Origin: Acinetobacter kookii
GTDB lineage: Bacteria; Pseudomonadota; Gammaproteobacteria; Pseudomonadales; Moraxellaceae
NCBI RefSeq assembly: GCF_900096895.1
Contig: NZ_FMYO01000001.1
Coordinates: 186,001-250,000 of the forward strand
Direction: 5' to 3'
DNA length: 64,000 nt
The notes below the pieces were generated by a model. That model made no database searches. It saw nothing but the letters and a program-made list of their open reading frames with translations, and was not told the DNA's origin. The position numbers and the translations under genes are program-made. Positions 27,783 through 38,003 of the stretch are shown here, piece by piece; positions within the stretch are counted from its first letter, which is position 1, and the number at the start of each line of letters is the position of its first letter.

Positions 27783-27803
27783 TAAAATAGGCAAATTCAT
27801 GTT

Positions 27804-29501
27804 ATGAACCATTTGATGGAAAACATGAAAATGCCAGTTCCAGCCCAAGCCATCAGACATAGATTTTTAAATACTTTTTTCTCACGATATTCGGTCTGGT
27901 TTAGCTGTATTTTCATTACCTTAACTATTAGCTGGTTTCGGATTATCTATGAACCCCAATCTATTCATTATTTTCTTTCCGATCCCTTTCTGAATTCTTT
28001 ATGGCTGATCTCAGGAATCCTGACGCTGGTTGGCGTATATGATATCTTGCAAAATCAGCATTCAATCCTGAAAAATTATCCCCTCATTGGACATTTTCGC
28101 TTTATTTTTGAAGAGTTTCGTCCTGAAATCCGGCAATATTTTATTGAAAACGATCAGGATGCCCTGCCATTTTCACGGATGCAACGCAGTCTGGTTTACC
28201 GACGTGCCAAGAATAAAAATGCCGATAAACCGTTTGGTTCCCTGATTGATGTCTATCAGCAAGATTACCGTTTTATCACCCATTCCATTACGCCATGCAA
28301 ACCTGCCGATCCTGAAAGCTTCCGTATTCAAATCGGCAATCATCAATGCAGGCAACCCTATAGCGCCTCCATCATGAATATCTCCGCCCTGAGTTTTGGC
28401 AGCCTGAGCGCCAATGCGATTCGGGCGTTGAATCTAGGGGCGAAAATGGGCAATTTTTATCATGACACCGGTGAAGGAAGTATCAGTCCATATCATCTGG
28501 AAAATGGCGGAGATATTGTCTGGGAACTCGGCAGCGCCTACTTTGGCTGCCGCACGTTGGAGGGTCAGTTCGATCCGGAAAAATTTTCCCGCCAAGCCCG
28601 ATTACCGCAAATCAAGATGATAGAAATCAAGCTGTCTCAAGGCGCAAAACCCGGTCATGGCGGAATTTTGCCTAAAAGCAAAATTTCAGAAGAGATTGCC
28701 CAGATACGCGGAGTGAGCCGCGAACATGATTGTGTTTCTCCGGCCCAGCACTCTACATTTAGCACCCCAATTGAAATGATGCATTTTATCCAGCAACTGC
28801 GTGAACTGTCTGACGGTAAACCGGTGGGCTTTAAACTCTGTATTGGTCAGCCCTGGCAATTCATGAGTATTGTCAAAGCCATGCTTGAAACTCACATTGT
28901 GCCGGACTTTATTGTGGTAGATGGCTCTGAAGGCGGTAGTGGTGCCGCCCCGATTGAACTGATTGACCACGTAGGTACGCCTTTAAGGGAAGGTTTACTG
29001 TTTGTGCATAACACCCTGGTCGGTGCAGGTTTAAGAGATCAAATCAAGATCGGAGCCAGCGGCAAAATTATCAGTGCTTTTGACATTTCCAGCACCATGG
29101 CGATTGGGGCAGACTGGGTCAATTCGGCGCGTGGCTTTATGTTTGCCATCGGCTGTATTCAGGCGCAAAGTTGTCATACCAACCAATGCCCGGTGGGTGT
29201 TACCACCCAGGATCAGGAACGGCAAAAAGCCCTGCATGTTCCCAGCAAGGCCGTTCGTGTGTTGAATTTTCAAAAAAATACCCTGCGTGCCTTATCCGAA
29301 ATGATTGCAGTCGCCGGCTTGAAACATCCGGCGGATATCAAGCCACATCATTTAGCCCAGCGCATTAATGACCGGGAAATCAAGAATTATGCCCAGTTAC
29401 ACTTCTGGTTAAAAGAAGGTGAATTACTCAACTGCAAAGCGGGAGATGATGAAAACTTCTATTATCGTATCTGGAATTTAGCCCATGCGGATAGATTTTA
29501 A
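27804..29501 (+). CDS. FMN-binding glutamate synthase family protein, membrane-anchored
   Basis: A 565-residue protein. Residues ~30-85 form two hydrophobic helices, and the rest is the FMN TIM barrel of the glutamate synthase central domain. Motifs are SFGSLSANAIRALNLGA, GAKPGHGGILPK, GASGKI and CIQAQSCHTNQCPVGVTTQD, whose cysteines resemble the Fe-S ligands of glutamate synthase. No glutaminase domain is present, so it is not a full GltB. It may be an oxidoreductase using a membrane electron donor. The ATG at 27804 is the furthest upstream; ATGs at 27816 and 27825 are alternatives. It stands alone, ending in a terminator. Confidence 0.85.
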   Translation: MNHLMENMKMPVPAQAIRHRFLNTFFSRYSVWFSCIFITLTISWFRIIYEPQSIHYFLSDPFLNSLWLISGILTLVGVYDILQNQHSILKNYPLIGHFRFIFEEFRPEIRQYFIENDQDALPFSRMQRSLVYRRAKNKNADKPFGSLIDVYQQDYRFITHSITPCKPADPESFRIQIGNHQCRQPYSASIMNISALSFGSLSANAIRALNLGAKMGNFYHDTGEGSISPYHLENGGDIVWELGSAYFGCRTLEGQFDPEKFSRQARLPQIKMIEIKLSQGAKPGHGGILPKSKISEEIAQIRGVSREHDCVSPAQHSTFSTPIEMMHFIQQLRELSDGKPVGFKLCIGQPWQFMSIVKAMLETHIVPDFIVVDGSEGGSGAAPIELIDHVGTPLREGLLFVHNTLVGAGLRDQIKIGASGKIISAFDISSTMAIGADWVNSARGFMFAIGCIQAQSCHTNQCPVGVTTQDQERQKALHVPSKAVRVLNFQKNTLRALSEMIAVAGLKHPADIKPHHLAQRINDREIKNYAQLHFWLKEGELLNCKAGDDENFYYRIWNLAHADRF

Positions 29502-29554
29502 TCATGGCACCAATTCAGAGAGACTCATTTTAAATGCTAATCTAAGAATAATAA

Positions 29555-29578
29555 AAAAGAGGCCATGTGGCCTCTTTT
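29555..29578. terminator. bidirectional terminator
   Basis: A 10-bp stem AAAAGAGGCC / GGCCTCTTTT with an ATGT loop, between converging genes. Confidence 0.9.
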
Positions 29579-29601
29579 AAGTGTGGATGCAATAGAGAAT
29601 A

Positions 29602-30645
29602 TCAATAATAACCAGACGAGCTTTGGGCATGTAAAAAAGCTGGAATCAAACCAGTTAAGGCTGCACGAATATCGGCACGTTCGTTAATCAACTGGTGTGA
29701 CCCTTCTTCCAGCATCAATAAGGTCTGCAAACGGAACTTGCGACGAATAAACTCGATATTATAACGCCAGTCCACAGTCTGATCCTGCGCTCCCTGTGCC
29801 AGCCAGACAGGAATGCGGCAAGCAGGACGCGCTTCCATTTCCTGCATCCATTTTGACATGGCCAGAATCCAGTCCATTCCCATCATACGGGGCTGTAACG
29901 GATCTTTTAAACGAACAAAACGCAGAAATTCAGGATTGTGGTTATTACGTCTAAAATGCCGTGGTACCTGACGCTTAATACGCCGGATAATACCCAGACC
30001 GACCGAATTATGCCACCACGCCGTCTTGGCCGGTCGAATCAGGGGTGAAAGCAATAAAACACGGTCTACATAGGGATTTTCACGACGTTGGGCAAATTCC
30101 AGCAAATGATGCATCCAGATGGCACCACCCGTACTCTGCCCGATGCCTAACCAGGGTTTCGGTAATTGTTCGGCATTTTTAATGTAGTGATAAACCGCAT
30201 GCAATACCTGCTGGTAATGGTCAAAATTCTTGATGTTTGCCGGAGAACCGTCACTGAGGCCATGACCGGGCAAATCATAAGTAATGACACTAAACCCCTG
30301 TTCCAGCAATTCACGAATAATCGGCTGGTAAATTCCGCTATGTTCCAGATAGCCATGCAGTAAAAATACCGTACCGCGTATTTTCGCCAAGGCAATTTTT
30401 TCCAGATGTGGTTGAAACACCTGTACATGCAATTTAAACAAGGGCATTTGTACATAGCCTTGCCAGTGCTCACAATCCAGCAGATGCAAACCATATAACT
30501 GGCGATAGGCCTGAATTTCGACTGAAGGCTGATAAGGCTTTTTCAGATTTAATGCTTCAAGTAACTGAGGTGTAGTTTCACGGCTTGGAACGGGTAAATC
30601 CAGCTGTTTTAAAATGGCAGGATTTAAGAATGGAATATCGGGCAT
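29602..30645 (-). CDS. alpha/beta hydrolase (monoacylglycerol lipase-like)
   Basis: A 347-residue serine hydrolase of the Hydrolase_4 / lysophospholipase type. Its nucleophile elbow is GIGQSTGGA (GxSxG), its oxyanion region is VFLLHGYLEHSGIY, and it has the family DLPGHGLSDG block. The catalytic His is expected in EEGSHQLINE near the C-terminus. The start at 30645 is used because its ATG overlaps the ydcF-like stop as TAATG and has GAGAGGT upstream; a frame extension of six codons is unlikely. The substrate is likely a lipid ester, by family inference. Confidence 0.88.
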   Translation of the reverse strand: MPDIPFLNPAILKQLDLPVPSRETTPQLLEALNLKKPYQPSVEIQAYRQLYGLHLLDCEHWQGYVQMPLFKLHVQVFQPHLEKIALAKIRGTVFLLHGYLEHSGIYQPIIRELLEQGFSVITYDLPGHGLSDGSPANIKNFDHYQQVLHAVYHYIKNAEQLPKPWLGIGQSTGGAIWMHHLLEFAQRRENPYVDRVLLLSPLIRPAKTAWWHNSVGLGIIRRIKRQVPRHFRRNNHNPEFLRFVRLKDPLQPRMMGMDWILAMSKWMQEMEARPACRIPVWLAQGAQDQTVDWRYNIEFIRRKFRLQTLLMLEEGSHQLINERADIRAALTGLIPAFLHAQSSSGYY

Positions 30646-31775
30646 TAAGGTACCTCTCGGCAATCACTGGAACCAAACCAGATATCACGGATAGTGGCTA
30701 ACATTTCATAATTGGCACGGCGACTATGATCATAATTCTGTTCACTTGGACGCCACCTGGTCAATTGAGTCGGCATGGGTGCTTCTACGGGTACAGTTTC
30801 AATACCATTTAAGGCAAATAAACGACGGGTACGCGGCATATGATAACGGTCAGTAATCAAAATCACCCGTGGAGCTCCACCTTTTTTCTGCAACAATAAC
30901 GAGCTAAAGCGTGAATTCTCACACGTATTCATACTGCGGTCTTCCAGCAGTTTTGCATCGACATCATGCGCTTTTAACCAGCGCTGCATATACGGCGCTT
31001 CTACACCACTCAGCACAATAGGTAAGCGATACTGCTGCTCTATGGCTAAAGTTTTTTCCAGGCGCAGGCGGGTATATTTGTTTACTACTATATCTTTTCT
31101 GTTTTTATCCAGTGTCAACCCTCCACCCAGCACCACAATCGCATAAGGTTTAGAAGTTTGTGACTGTGATTGTTCATTTTGCTCATGAATCAAGGCAATA
31201 TCCTGATAGATGGTTTCATCGACCGCTTCGCTGGCCACCTTTTCCTGTTCTATTTCATGAGTCCGCAGAAAATCCAGATATTTTTCCATTAACGCTTTAT
31301 TTTCAGTACTGTTCAAATCCAGCAAATCTTTTACCGTTTGGGCAGGATCTTCTGCTTCAGATGCAGCATCAACCGGCTTTGCCAGCAGCGGAACTTGCGG
31401 TTTGTCCTGTTGTTCTTTCTCCTGGAGCTGGGCATCTTCAATGGTTTGTTGCAAGGCTTTGTAACGCGCCTGAATCAATACCAGATCCTGTGAATTATGC
31501 GATTTGATTGCCTCTTCCATCAATTTGAGATAGGCCTGACGGGCAATCCAGACTCTGGAACCAGGCTCCAGATTTTCATGTTCACTCAAGGCTGCCATTT
31601 GCTGGCTTTTTGCCGCCACCTGATTCACTTCGACAGGTACGAAACTGTTCAGCGCACTCACTACCCAACCAGAATAAAAGGGTGAATAAAGCAAAACCAT
31701 GAAACAGCCGAACAGTACAAATAGCACTGAAGCTATTTGTACCAGTCGTACCATCCAATGCGATTTCGCCATCAT
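30645..31775 (-). CDS. YdcF/ElyC-type DUF218 membrane protein
   Basis: A 376-residue protein with one N-terminal transmembrane helix (residues ~9-32), a long charged helical segment (to ~200), and a DUF218 Rossmann-like domain with YAIVVLGGGLTL, EDRSMNTCENSRFS and ILITDRYHMPRTRR. Members include ElyC, linked to envelope polysaccharide and peptidoglycan homeostasis. It lies 2 bp after murB in the same direction, which supports an envelope role. The central charged region (Gln/Glu/Ala-rich) is longer than in short YdcF proteins. Confidence 0.85.
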   Translation of the reverse strand: MMAKSHWMVRLVQIASVLFVLFGCFMVLLYSPFYSGWVVSALNSFVPVEVNQVAAKSQQMAALSEHENLEPGSRVWIARQAYLKLMEEAIKSHNSQDLVLIQARYKALQQTIEDAQLQEKEQQDKPQVPLLAKPVDAASEAEDPAQTVKDLLDLNSTENKALMEKYLDFLRTHEIEQEKVASEAVDETIYQDIALIHEQNEQSQSQTSKPYAIVVLGGGLTLDKNRKDIVVNKYTRLRLEKTLAIEQQYRLPIVLSGVEAPYMQRWLKAHDVDAKLLEDRSMNTCENSRFSSLLLQKKGGAPRVILITDRYHMPRTRRLFALNGIETVPVEAPMPTQLTRWRPSEQNYDHSRRANYEMLATIRDIWFGSSDCREVP

Positions 31776-31777
31776 TT

Positions 31778-32812
31778 TTATTCCATGTGTGAACGAATTA
31801 AACCGGTTTCATCAAACAGCACCGGTTCAGGCTCTAACAAAATATCAAATTTTTGCTGTACATCATGCTGTACAGCTTGGTAGGTAGCTTGAACATCCGC
31901 CAGATCGGCCTGATCATAATTCACCAGCACCAGGGCTTGCTTATGAAACATGCCCACCATGCCCAGTTTTTTACCCTTCCAGCCCGATTGATCGATCAAC
32001 CAGCCTGCTGCAATTTTAACGCCACCTTTGGCCTGAGGATAATGGGGTAATTGTGGAAATGTCTGTGCTAAATGGTCAAAAAGCTGTTCAGAAATAATCG
32101 GATTTTTAAAGAAACTTCCCACATTAGGATATTCTTTTGGATCTGGCAATTTGCTTTGACGAATCTGAATCACTTGTTTTTGCAGGTTTTCAGCCGTCTG
32201 ATCTTCACCTACCGCCTGCTTAAGATCACCATAATTCAGCATTAAATGTGCTTGCTTAAGCAATTTAAAAGTCACATGAGTAATCACAAAACGATTTGGA
32301 TCGTCTTTAAAAATACTATACCGATAGGAAAAGTGACAATCTTGAGCCAGAATCGTGCTGAATTGTTCCAGCTGACGATCATAGACTTGAACCGACTCGA
32401 TAAACTCGCCCACTTCTACTCCATAAGCACCAATATTCTGTACCGGAGACGCACCCACCAGACCTGGAATGAGCGCCAGATTTTGCAGGCCATATAAATG
32501 ATTTTCTGTGGTCCATAGCACAAAGTCATGCCAGACTTGCCCAGCCCCGACACGAATGGTCTTGCTGTCATCATCTTCGGCAATATCTTCAATACCCTGA
32601 ATGTCCATATGCATCACAAGCGCATGGATTTTTTCAGGCAATAGCATGTTGCTGCCACCCGACAAAATCAAAACATTTAACTGCTGTTGCTTGGCATAAT
32701 TTAAGGCATCTACCAATTCAGCGGTAGATTGTACTTTGCAGTAATGCGATGCGGTTGCATCAAGACTCAAGGTATTAAAAGGCTTAAGTTGAATTTGAGT
32801 TTGAATATTCAT
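31778..32812 (-). CDS. murB: UDP-N-acetylenolpyruvoylglucosamine reductase
   Basis: An FAD enzyme using NADPH to reduce UDP-GlcNAc-enolpyruvate to UDP-MurNAc, the second committed step of peptidoglycan precursor synthesis. It has 344 residues: [15 protein letters not shown] at the start, the FAD-binding [11 protein letters not shown] and [18 protein letters not shown], the active-site Ser in [10 protein letters not shown], and the C-terminal type I MurB domain. The tight spacing suggests an operon with the downstream ydcF-like gene and the upstream phosphatase gene. Confidence 0.96.
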   Translation of the reverse strand: MNIQTQIQLKPFNTLSLDATASHYCKVQSTAELVDALNYAKQQQLNVLILSGGSNMLLPEKIHALVMHMDIQGIEDIAEDDDSKTIRVGAGQVWHDFVLWTTENHLYGLQNLALIPGLVGASPVQNIGAYGVEVGEFIESVQVYDRQLEQFSTILAQDCHFSYRYSIFKDDPNRFVITHVTFKLLKQAHLMLNYGDLKQAVGEDQTAENLQKQVIQIRQSKLPDPKEYPNVGSFFKNPIISEQLFDHLAQTFPQLPHYPQAKGGVKIAAGWLIDQSGWKGKKLGMVGMFHKQALVLVNYDQADLADVQATYQAVQHDVQQKFDILLEPEPVLFDETGLIRSHME

Positions 32813-32824
32813 GTGCTTAAACCT

Positions 32825-33349
32825 TTATTTCACATCAATCTGTTGTTTGAACTGCTGTTCAAAAATAGCCACCCACGCCAAGCTGCTCGATTCACACTGA
32901 TCGAGTACACGCTCAAAGCCATCCGCCCCGCCATAATATGGATCCGGCAAGGCCTGTTTGGGATAATTCTGATCGTATTCACTCATCAATGCAATTTTTG
33001 CCCGAATTTGACTGGCAGCATAGGCCTTTTCAGCCTGTTGTAGAAGCGCTTGAATATTGAATAAATTTTCATGATCCATCGCCAGAATAAGATCAAATTC
33101 AAGAAAATCTTGCGCTTTTAACTGGCGCGCCCGTAACGATGATAAATCATAACCGCGCTTTAAGGCATGTTTCTGGCTACGCTCATCTGGTGCTTTTCCA
33201 GGATGGTAATTACTGGTTCCTGCGGAGTCGATCATAATATTCAGTTGCTGTTTATCACAAAAATGCCTAAGAACAACTTCTGCCGTGGGAGAGCGGCAAA
33301 TATTTCCTAAACATACACATAACACCTTATAGGGCGTTTTGGATGACAT
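32825..33349 (-). CDS. low-molecular-weight protein tyrosine phosphatase
   Basis: A 174-residue cytosolic phosphatase. The P-loop CLGNICRSPTAE (C-x5-R-S) lies near residue 12, and the general acid Asp lies in LPDPYYGGADGF. In Acinetobacter related phosphatases act on the Wzc-type capsule kinase, but no capsule genes are in this window, so the substrate is open. It is the first gene of the murB run, 12 bp upstream of murB. Confidence 0.93.
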   Translation of the reverse strand: MSSKTPYKVLCVCLGNICRSPTAEVVLRHFCDKQQLNIMIDSAGTSNYHPGKAPDERSQKHALKRGYDLSSLRARQLKAQDFLEFDLILAMDHENLFNIQALLQQAEKAYAASQIRAKIALMSEYDQNYPKQALPDPYYGGADGFERVLDQCESSSLAWVAIFEQQFKQQIDVK

Positions 33350-33465
33350 AACAACCTCAATTACTGCTTTATTTTCAGGTGTCTTATGTTAAGTTATTTA
33401 GAGGATGAATCCTATAGAACACTAAAACAATAATCTTGAATTTGATATCAAAAAGGAAGCAATAG

Positions 33466-34626
33466 ATGAGCCATTTTCAATTTCAAACCGTCTCGAATAT
33501 TATTTCTGGACTGGGCTCGATCTATGAGTTAAAGCCATTATTACAACAACACGCTTATAAAAAACTGCTGCTGGTCACCGATGCCGGCATCATTCAGCAG
33601 CAACTGCATGTGCCGATTATAGAAATTTTAGAAACCATTCGACTGCCCTATGCGATTTATTCCAACGTTCAGGCCGATCCTCCTGAGCAGATTGTATTGG
33701 ATGCCGTACACTTCGCCAAAAATGAACAAGCGGATATCATATTGGGGTTCGGTGGTGGCAGTTCACTGGATGTTGCCAAAGTAATTGCAGTTCTGGCCCA
33801 TCCGCAGCAACAACAGCGCTTGCAGGATTTATATGGCATCAATAATGCCAAACACCCTAGATTACCGCTGTTTCTGGTTCCCACCACGGCAGGTACAGGT
33901 TCCGAAGTTACCCCCATCTCGATTGTCACTACAGGTGAAACCAGCAAAACCGGTATTGTTGCTCCAGTTTTATTTGCCGATGTCGCCATTTTAGATGCGA
34001 CCTTTACCCAGAACCTGCCTATGCATATTACAGCGGCAACCGGCATCGATGCGATGGTACATGCAATTGAAGCCTATACTTCAAAAATCAAAAAGAATCC
34101 CTATGCCGACATGTTAGCCAAACAGGCATTAAGATTACTCAATAAAAATCTAAGTTTGGTCCTGGCAGATGGGCAGAATTTAGAAGCACGGCAAAATATG
34201 CTGGTTGGCTCCATGCTCGCCGGACAGGCCTTTGCCAATGCTCCAGTGGCAGCAGTTCATGCGCTGGCTTATCCCTTAGGTGGACATTTTCATATTTCAC
34301 ATGGGCATAGCAATGCTCTGGTGTTGACCGAAGTGTTAAAATTCAACGCCCCGAATGCCAAACAGTACTATGCCGAACTGATGTGCTGGCTTGACCCGAA
34401 AAGCAACGGCAGTACAGACGGTTTATGCGATTTATTTATTGACCACATGCAGAATCATCTGGACAAAAGCGGCCTGATTTTAAGGCTGAAAGATTTGAAT
34501 GTACCTGAAAATATGCTGGATCAACTGGCCAATGATGCGATGCTGCAAACCCGGCTGTTGCAAAATAACCCGCGTGATCTCAGCCAACATGACGCACGGG
34601 AAATTTATCAAGCCATTTATGCATAA
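33466..34626 (+). CDS. iron-containing alcohol dehydrogenase
   Basis: A 386-residue group III (Fe-dependent) alcohol dehydrogenase. The NAD-binding GFGGGSSLDVAK lies at about residues 92-103, and the metal-binding region contains PTTAGTGSEVTPISIVT, VAAVHALAYPLGGHFHISHGHSNAL and the following His residues. It would oxidise or reduce a medium-chain or short-chain alcohol. AAGGAAG is 7 bases before the ATG. It is divergent from the phosphatase gene. The substrate is undetermined. Confidence 0.92.
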   Translation: MSHFQFQTVSNIISGLGSIYELKPLLQQHAYKKLLLVTDAGIIQQQLHVPIIEILETIRLPYAIYSNVQADPPEQIVLDAVHFAKNEQADIILGFGGGSSLDVAKVIAVLAHPQQQQRLQDLYGINNAKHPRLPLFLVPTTAGTGSEVTPISIVTTGETSKTGIVAPVLFADVAILDATFTQNLPMHITAATGIDAMVHAIEAYTSKIKKNPYADMLAKQALRLLNKNLSLVLADGQNLEARQNMLVGSMLAGQAFANAPVAAVHALAYPLGGHFHISHGHSNALVLTEVLKFNAPNAKQYYAELMCWLDPKSNGSTDGLCDLFIDHMQNHLDKSGLILRLKDLNVPENMLDQLANDAMLQTRLLQNNPRDLSQHDAREIYQAIYA

Positions 34627-34785
34627 ATCAAACTTATACTGCTGATAAAAATCAAGATTTAAGTAATATCCAAATTGCTTTTACAGTTATTACAGGTCAT
34701 CCAGTTTTATTGAGATGAGCTATTTTTAACTTGTATTTTCATAGGCTTTCCAGAAAAAAATGAAATCATTAAAGTGACTATAGCA

Positions 34786-35223
34786 ATGAAACAGATTCCC
34801 AAACATCGTGCCGATTTTTCATATTTTTTACCGATTCAAACCCGCTGGTCGGATAATGATATTTATGGACACGTCAACAATGTGACTTATTACAGTTATT
34901 TTGATACCGCTGCCAATGCCCTGCTGATTGAAAAAGCAGACTTTGACATTCGCTATTCACCAGTCATTGGCCTGGTGGTCGATTCGGCATGCAGCTTTTT
35001 TCAGGAACTGTCTTACCCTGAAATCATTGATGTCGGAGTAGCAATTTCTAAACTGGGCAATTCATCCGTACAATATGATTTGGCCATTTTTAAACAGGGT
35101 CATGAGGTGGCTTCTGCACAAGGTCATTTCGTGCATGTATTTGTAGACCGGCAAACACGAAAAAGCACCCCGATTCCAATTAAAATACGGGATGCGCTAT
35201 ACCAATATAGTGTGAATGAATAA
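34786..35223 (+). CDS. acyl-CoA thioesterase (4HBT hotdog fold)
   Basis: A 145-residue single-hotdog thioesterase of the 4-hydroxybenzoyl-CoA thioesterase/YbgC type. The signature is TRWSDNDIYGHVNNVTYYSYFD, with the catalytic Asp and the HVNN motif. The ATG at 34786 is used; an in-frame GTG at 34774 would add four residues, and neither has a strong ribosome-binding site. It converges on dnaX with only 2 bp between the stop codons. Confidence 0.9.
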   Translation: MKQIPKHRADFSYFLPIQTRWSDNDIYGHVNNVTYYSYFDTAANALLIEKADFDIRYSPVIGLVVDSACSFFQELSYPEIIDVGVAISKLGNSSVQYDLAIFKQGHEVASAQGHFVHVFVDRQTRKSTPIPIKIRDALYQYSVNE

Positions 35224-35225
35224 GC

Positions 35226-37343
35226 TTATTTGAGCTGAATATTCTGTATTTCACCGTCAAAGTTTTGCAGAAGCTCCTTGACTGCTGGTTCTGCATGCAG
35301 CAGCTCTGCCGCACGTGCATAGGCTTTTTCTTTACGCTCACTTTGCATGCTATACGGCGTTGTGGTTTCTACATCTGCATAATGAACCTGAAAATGTGTA
35401 CCCGGCCATTCGGTTTTTAATGCCTGCTCCAAGGCATGCTGCAACTGGGTCAACAACGCTTCATATTGCTTTGGAATATGGAAAATCGTTTCACCATTGA
35501 TTTGCCCCGTCATTACACCCTGTTGTGCCAACTCTTGAACTGCAGGTGATAACTCACTGTTTCGGAACCAGTACTCCCATTTATCCACCGTCCATTCGCC
35601 TTCAAGCACTTGAGGCTTTAATTTTAGAATATCCTGTGGCATCAGTTTCGATGAGGTATCTGTCAGATTGTCTTGTACCTCTCGATGTGCCGAAACAGCC
35701 GGTTCAGGTGCCAAATCAAATAATGAATCTTGGGCTGTTTCCTCTACAGCTTGCTGAGCTTGCACCGGAACTTCAGCTTGAGATTCGGTCGGTGTGGCTT
35801 CACCGGTTGCTAAAGGTGCTATTTCATCAAACAGGAAATCATCGCTGCTGCCTTCATCAGCTGTAGTGCTTACTGCTGCAGGCTCATCGTCAAAGCCAAA
35901 TAATGCATCGTCACTGGAGGGATCAAAGACAATTTTTTCCGACTGTGCTTGAGCCGGATTCAATGGCGTATTTGATGCTGGAGATAGAACTTCATCTTCT
36001 ACCGTATCCTGTTCCAGGAAATCATCCGAACTGGGTTCATCTATAGAAGATTGAGCTGCAACTTCATTAAATGGGTCATCATCATACTGAGACTCATCAA
36101 AATCATCATATACAGCTGTTGATTCAACAGGGTCCGGCTCTACCGCTACATGCTGCGATGCTTGCTGCTGTAAAACCTCTGAATGAACCGGCTGTGGTAC
36201 CACGGACTGAACGTTTTGTGTAACGACCGATGCTTGTGATACCGGAATTTCATTGGGCTGTAATGGACGGAACGCCAATAAGCGTAAAACGCACATTTCA
36301 AAGCCCTGCTCTTGCGTCACCGCCAGTTGCAGGTCAGCACGGCCTTTACAGGCCACCTGATAATACAATTGTAAATCTTGTGCTGAAATGCATTGAGATA
36401 ACTGCATAATCTTTTGATTGATTTCAGCACTGTATTTCAAGCTCAGCTCAGGCAAATACTGCAATAATGCCAGCTCATGCAAGGTTGAAATCAACTGATC
36501 CAGAACCAGTGACACATCCAGCGCCTGCTGGCGGAATTGCATCAGCAATTCACTGACACGGGCTTTCTGGTTTTGGTGAATGGCTAAAATCAGATCATAA
36601 ATGATGGTACGATCAATCAGGCCCAGCATGTCTTTGACATCTTGATGCTGAATTTCACCCTGACCATAGGCAATGGCCTGATCGGTTAATGATAGCGCAT
36701 CACGCAGTGAACCCTGGGCAGATTCGGCAATTTGCCAGATCGCGTCCTGTTCGGCCTGAATCTGTTCCTGCTTGAGAATATTGCTCAGATGTTCGGTAAT
36801 TTCATCGACTGCCAGCGGACGCAAGGTAAATTGCAGGCAGCGCGAAATCACGGTAATCGGTAATTTTTGTGGATCGGTTGTAGCGAACAGGAATTTTACA
36901 TGTTCTGGCGGTTCTTCTAATGTTTTGAGTAAGGCATTGAAGGAATGCGTCGAGAGCATATGCACTTCATCGATCAGATAAACCTTAAAACGACCTTGTG
37001 TAGGTGCATAGGGAACGTTATCCAACAATTCACGTGTATCTTCTACTTTTGTACGTGATGCTGCATCAATTTCGATTAAATCGATAAAACGGCCTTCATT
37101 CACTGCCTTACAGGTTGGGCATACTTCGCAAGGCGTTGAGGTCACGCCAGTTTCACAGTTCAGACATTTCGCCAAAATACGGGCAATGGTAGTTTTACCT
37201 ACCCCACGAGTCCCGGTAAACAAATACGCATGATGTAACCGACCACGTTCCAAGGCACTCGTCAGTGCGCGTGACACATGGTTTTGCCCCACCAATTCAT
37301 TGAAATTACGTGGACGGTATTTTCGTGCAAGTACTTGATACAT
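35226..37343 (-). CDS. dnaX: DNA polymerase III subunits gamma and tau
   Basis: The clamp-loader ATPase of the replisome. It has 705 residues: Walker A GTRGVGKTT near residue 45, a zinc module with four cysteines (CLNCETGVTSTPCEVCPTC), Walker B LIDEVHML and sensor motifs. A collar domain is followed by an acidic low-complexity linker (~residues 390-560, rich in D/E/S/Q) and a C-terminal tau domain that binds the polymerase. I did not identify an obvious slippery heptamer for gamma production. GGAG is 5 bases before the ATG. Confidence 0.96.
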   Translation of the reverse strand: MYQVLARKYRPRNFNELVGQNHVSRALTSALERGRLHHAYLFTGTRGVGKTTIARILAKCLNCETGVTSTPCEVCPTCKAVNEGRFIDLIEIDAASRTKVEDTRELLDNVPYAPTQGRFKVYLIDEVHMLSTHSFNALLKTLEEPPEHVKFLFATTDPQKLPITVISRCLQFTLRPLAVDEITEHLSNILKQEQIQAEQDAIWQIAESAQGSLRDALSLTDQAIAYGQGEIQHQDVKDMLGLIDRTIIYDLILAIHQNQKARVSELLMQFRQQALDVSLVLDQLISTLHELALLQYLPELSLKYSAEINQKIMQLSQCISAQDLQLYYQVACKGRADLQLAVTQEQGFEMCVLRLLAFRPLQPNEIPVSQASVVTQNVQSVVPQPVHSEVLQQQASQHVAVEPDPVESTAVYDDFDESQYDDDPFNEVAAQSSIDEPSSDDFLEQDTVEDEVLSPASNTPLNPAQAQSEKIVFDPSSDDALFGFDDEPAAVSTTADEGSSDDFLFDEIAPLATGEATPTESQAEVPVQAQQAVEETAQDSLFDLAPEPAVSAHREVQDNLTDTSSKLMPQDILKLKPQVLEGEWTVDKWEYWFRNSELSPAVQELAQQGVMTGQINGETIFHIPKQYEALLTQLQHALEQALKTEWPGTHFQVHYADVETTTPYSMQSERKEKAYARAAELLHAEPAVKELLQNFDGEIQNIQLK

Positions 37344-37477
37344 GTATGCTCCTTTTTACAGGTCTAAGCATACTGTTTTTTTATAAAATAGTGAAATAAA
37401 TGGCGGAGGTATGAACAATAAAAATCCTGTATTCCATCCAAACGAAGACGAAATTTTTATTTATACATTCAACACAA

Positions 37478-37927
37478 TTAGCTCAGTTTTCCCAAAAGAA
37501 AATCACTTTGCATCTGGTAGCTTTTACCGCTTTGATCTTCACGAATTTCAAGGACTTTTTCATCTAAATCCACATAGAGTAAATTACGCGTTGCCACATT
37601 GATCAGCTCAATTCTCTGCTTAGATTCATCTTTAAAACGCAGCTTACCCTTCAAGGTTTCGACTTCATTATGACCACTTAAACTTTCGCGGGTTAAAGTA
37701 TAGGTTTGATCCTCATGCAATGCCAAAGTCACAGCCATGCCCGGACAATCATCACAACGTGAAAGACAGCCCATGCACGGCGTTGTACCTTCATATTCTC
37801 CTGCCCAGGCGGCCAGTTGCTTTTGCGATTCTATAGATGCCTTGCCTTGCGTATCAGATTGGTTGGCATCCTGACATCCCAATAACGCAGCACTTGCCAA
37901 TAAAGGAATTAACACGACATTTTTCAT
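37478..37927 (-). CDS. NlpE-like copper-resistance-type lipoprotein
   Basis: A 149-residue lipoprotein with signal peptide MKNVVLIPLLASAALLGC (lipobox Cys18). The NlpE N-terminal domain is indicated by WAGEYEGTTPCMGCLSRCDDCPGM with a CxxC, then LALHEDQTYTLTRES. NlpE is an outer-membrane sensor lipoprotein that activates the Cpx envelope stress response in enterics. Only the N-terminal domain is present here, and no Cpx genes are in the window. It stands alone, downstream of dnaX in the same direction. Confidence 0.85.
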   Translation of the reverse strand: MKNVVLIPLLASAALLGCQDANQSDTQGKASIESQKQLAAWAGEYEGTTPCMGCLSRCDDCPGMAVTLALHEDQTYTLTRESLSGHNEVETLKGKLRFKDESKQRIELINVATRNLLYVDLDEKVLEIREDQSGKSYQMQSDFLLGKLS

Positions 37928-38003
37928 AAAATATCAACAGCAGCTAGAATCGCAGGCAAAGTAGCATATTTTGCCGTTATTTTCCTTAACAACATGTTGC
38001 AAA

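Larger units (their letters stand above)
27282..27803. other. 522-bp region between the WYL regulator and the FMN protein
   Basis: No long gene is present. The minus strand carries an apparent short transcription unit: AAGAGGT, an ATG at 27505, a 15-codon frame to 27458, an overlapping second frame ending at 27324, and a hairpin with a T-run at its end. On the plus strand the right part holds a likely promoter for the FMN protein: TTTACA at 27754-27759, a 17-base spacer, and TGTATA at 27777-27782. Confidence 0.4.

Noticed and set aside
37411-37602. A plus-strand 63-codon frame opposite the NlpE-like gene
   Set aside because: It overlaps the end of a clear lipoprotein gene on the other strand, has no family match I can see, and looks like an antisense shadow.
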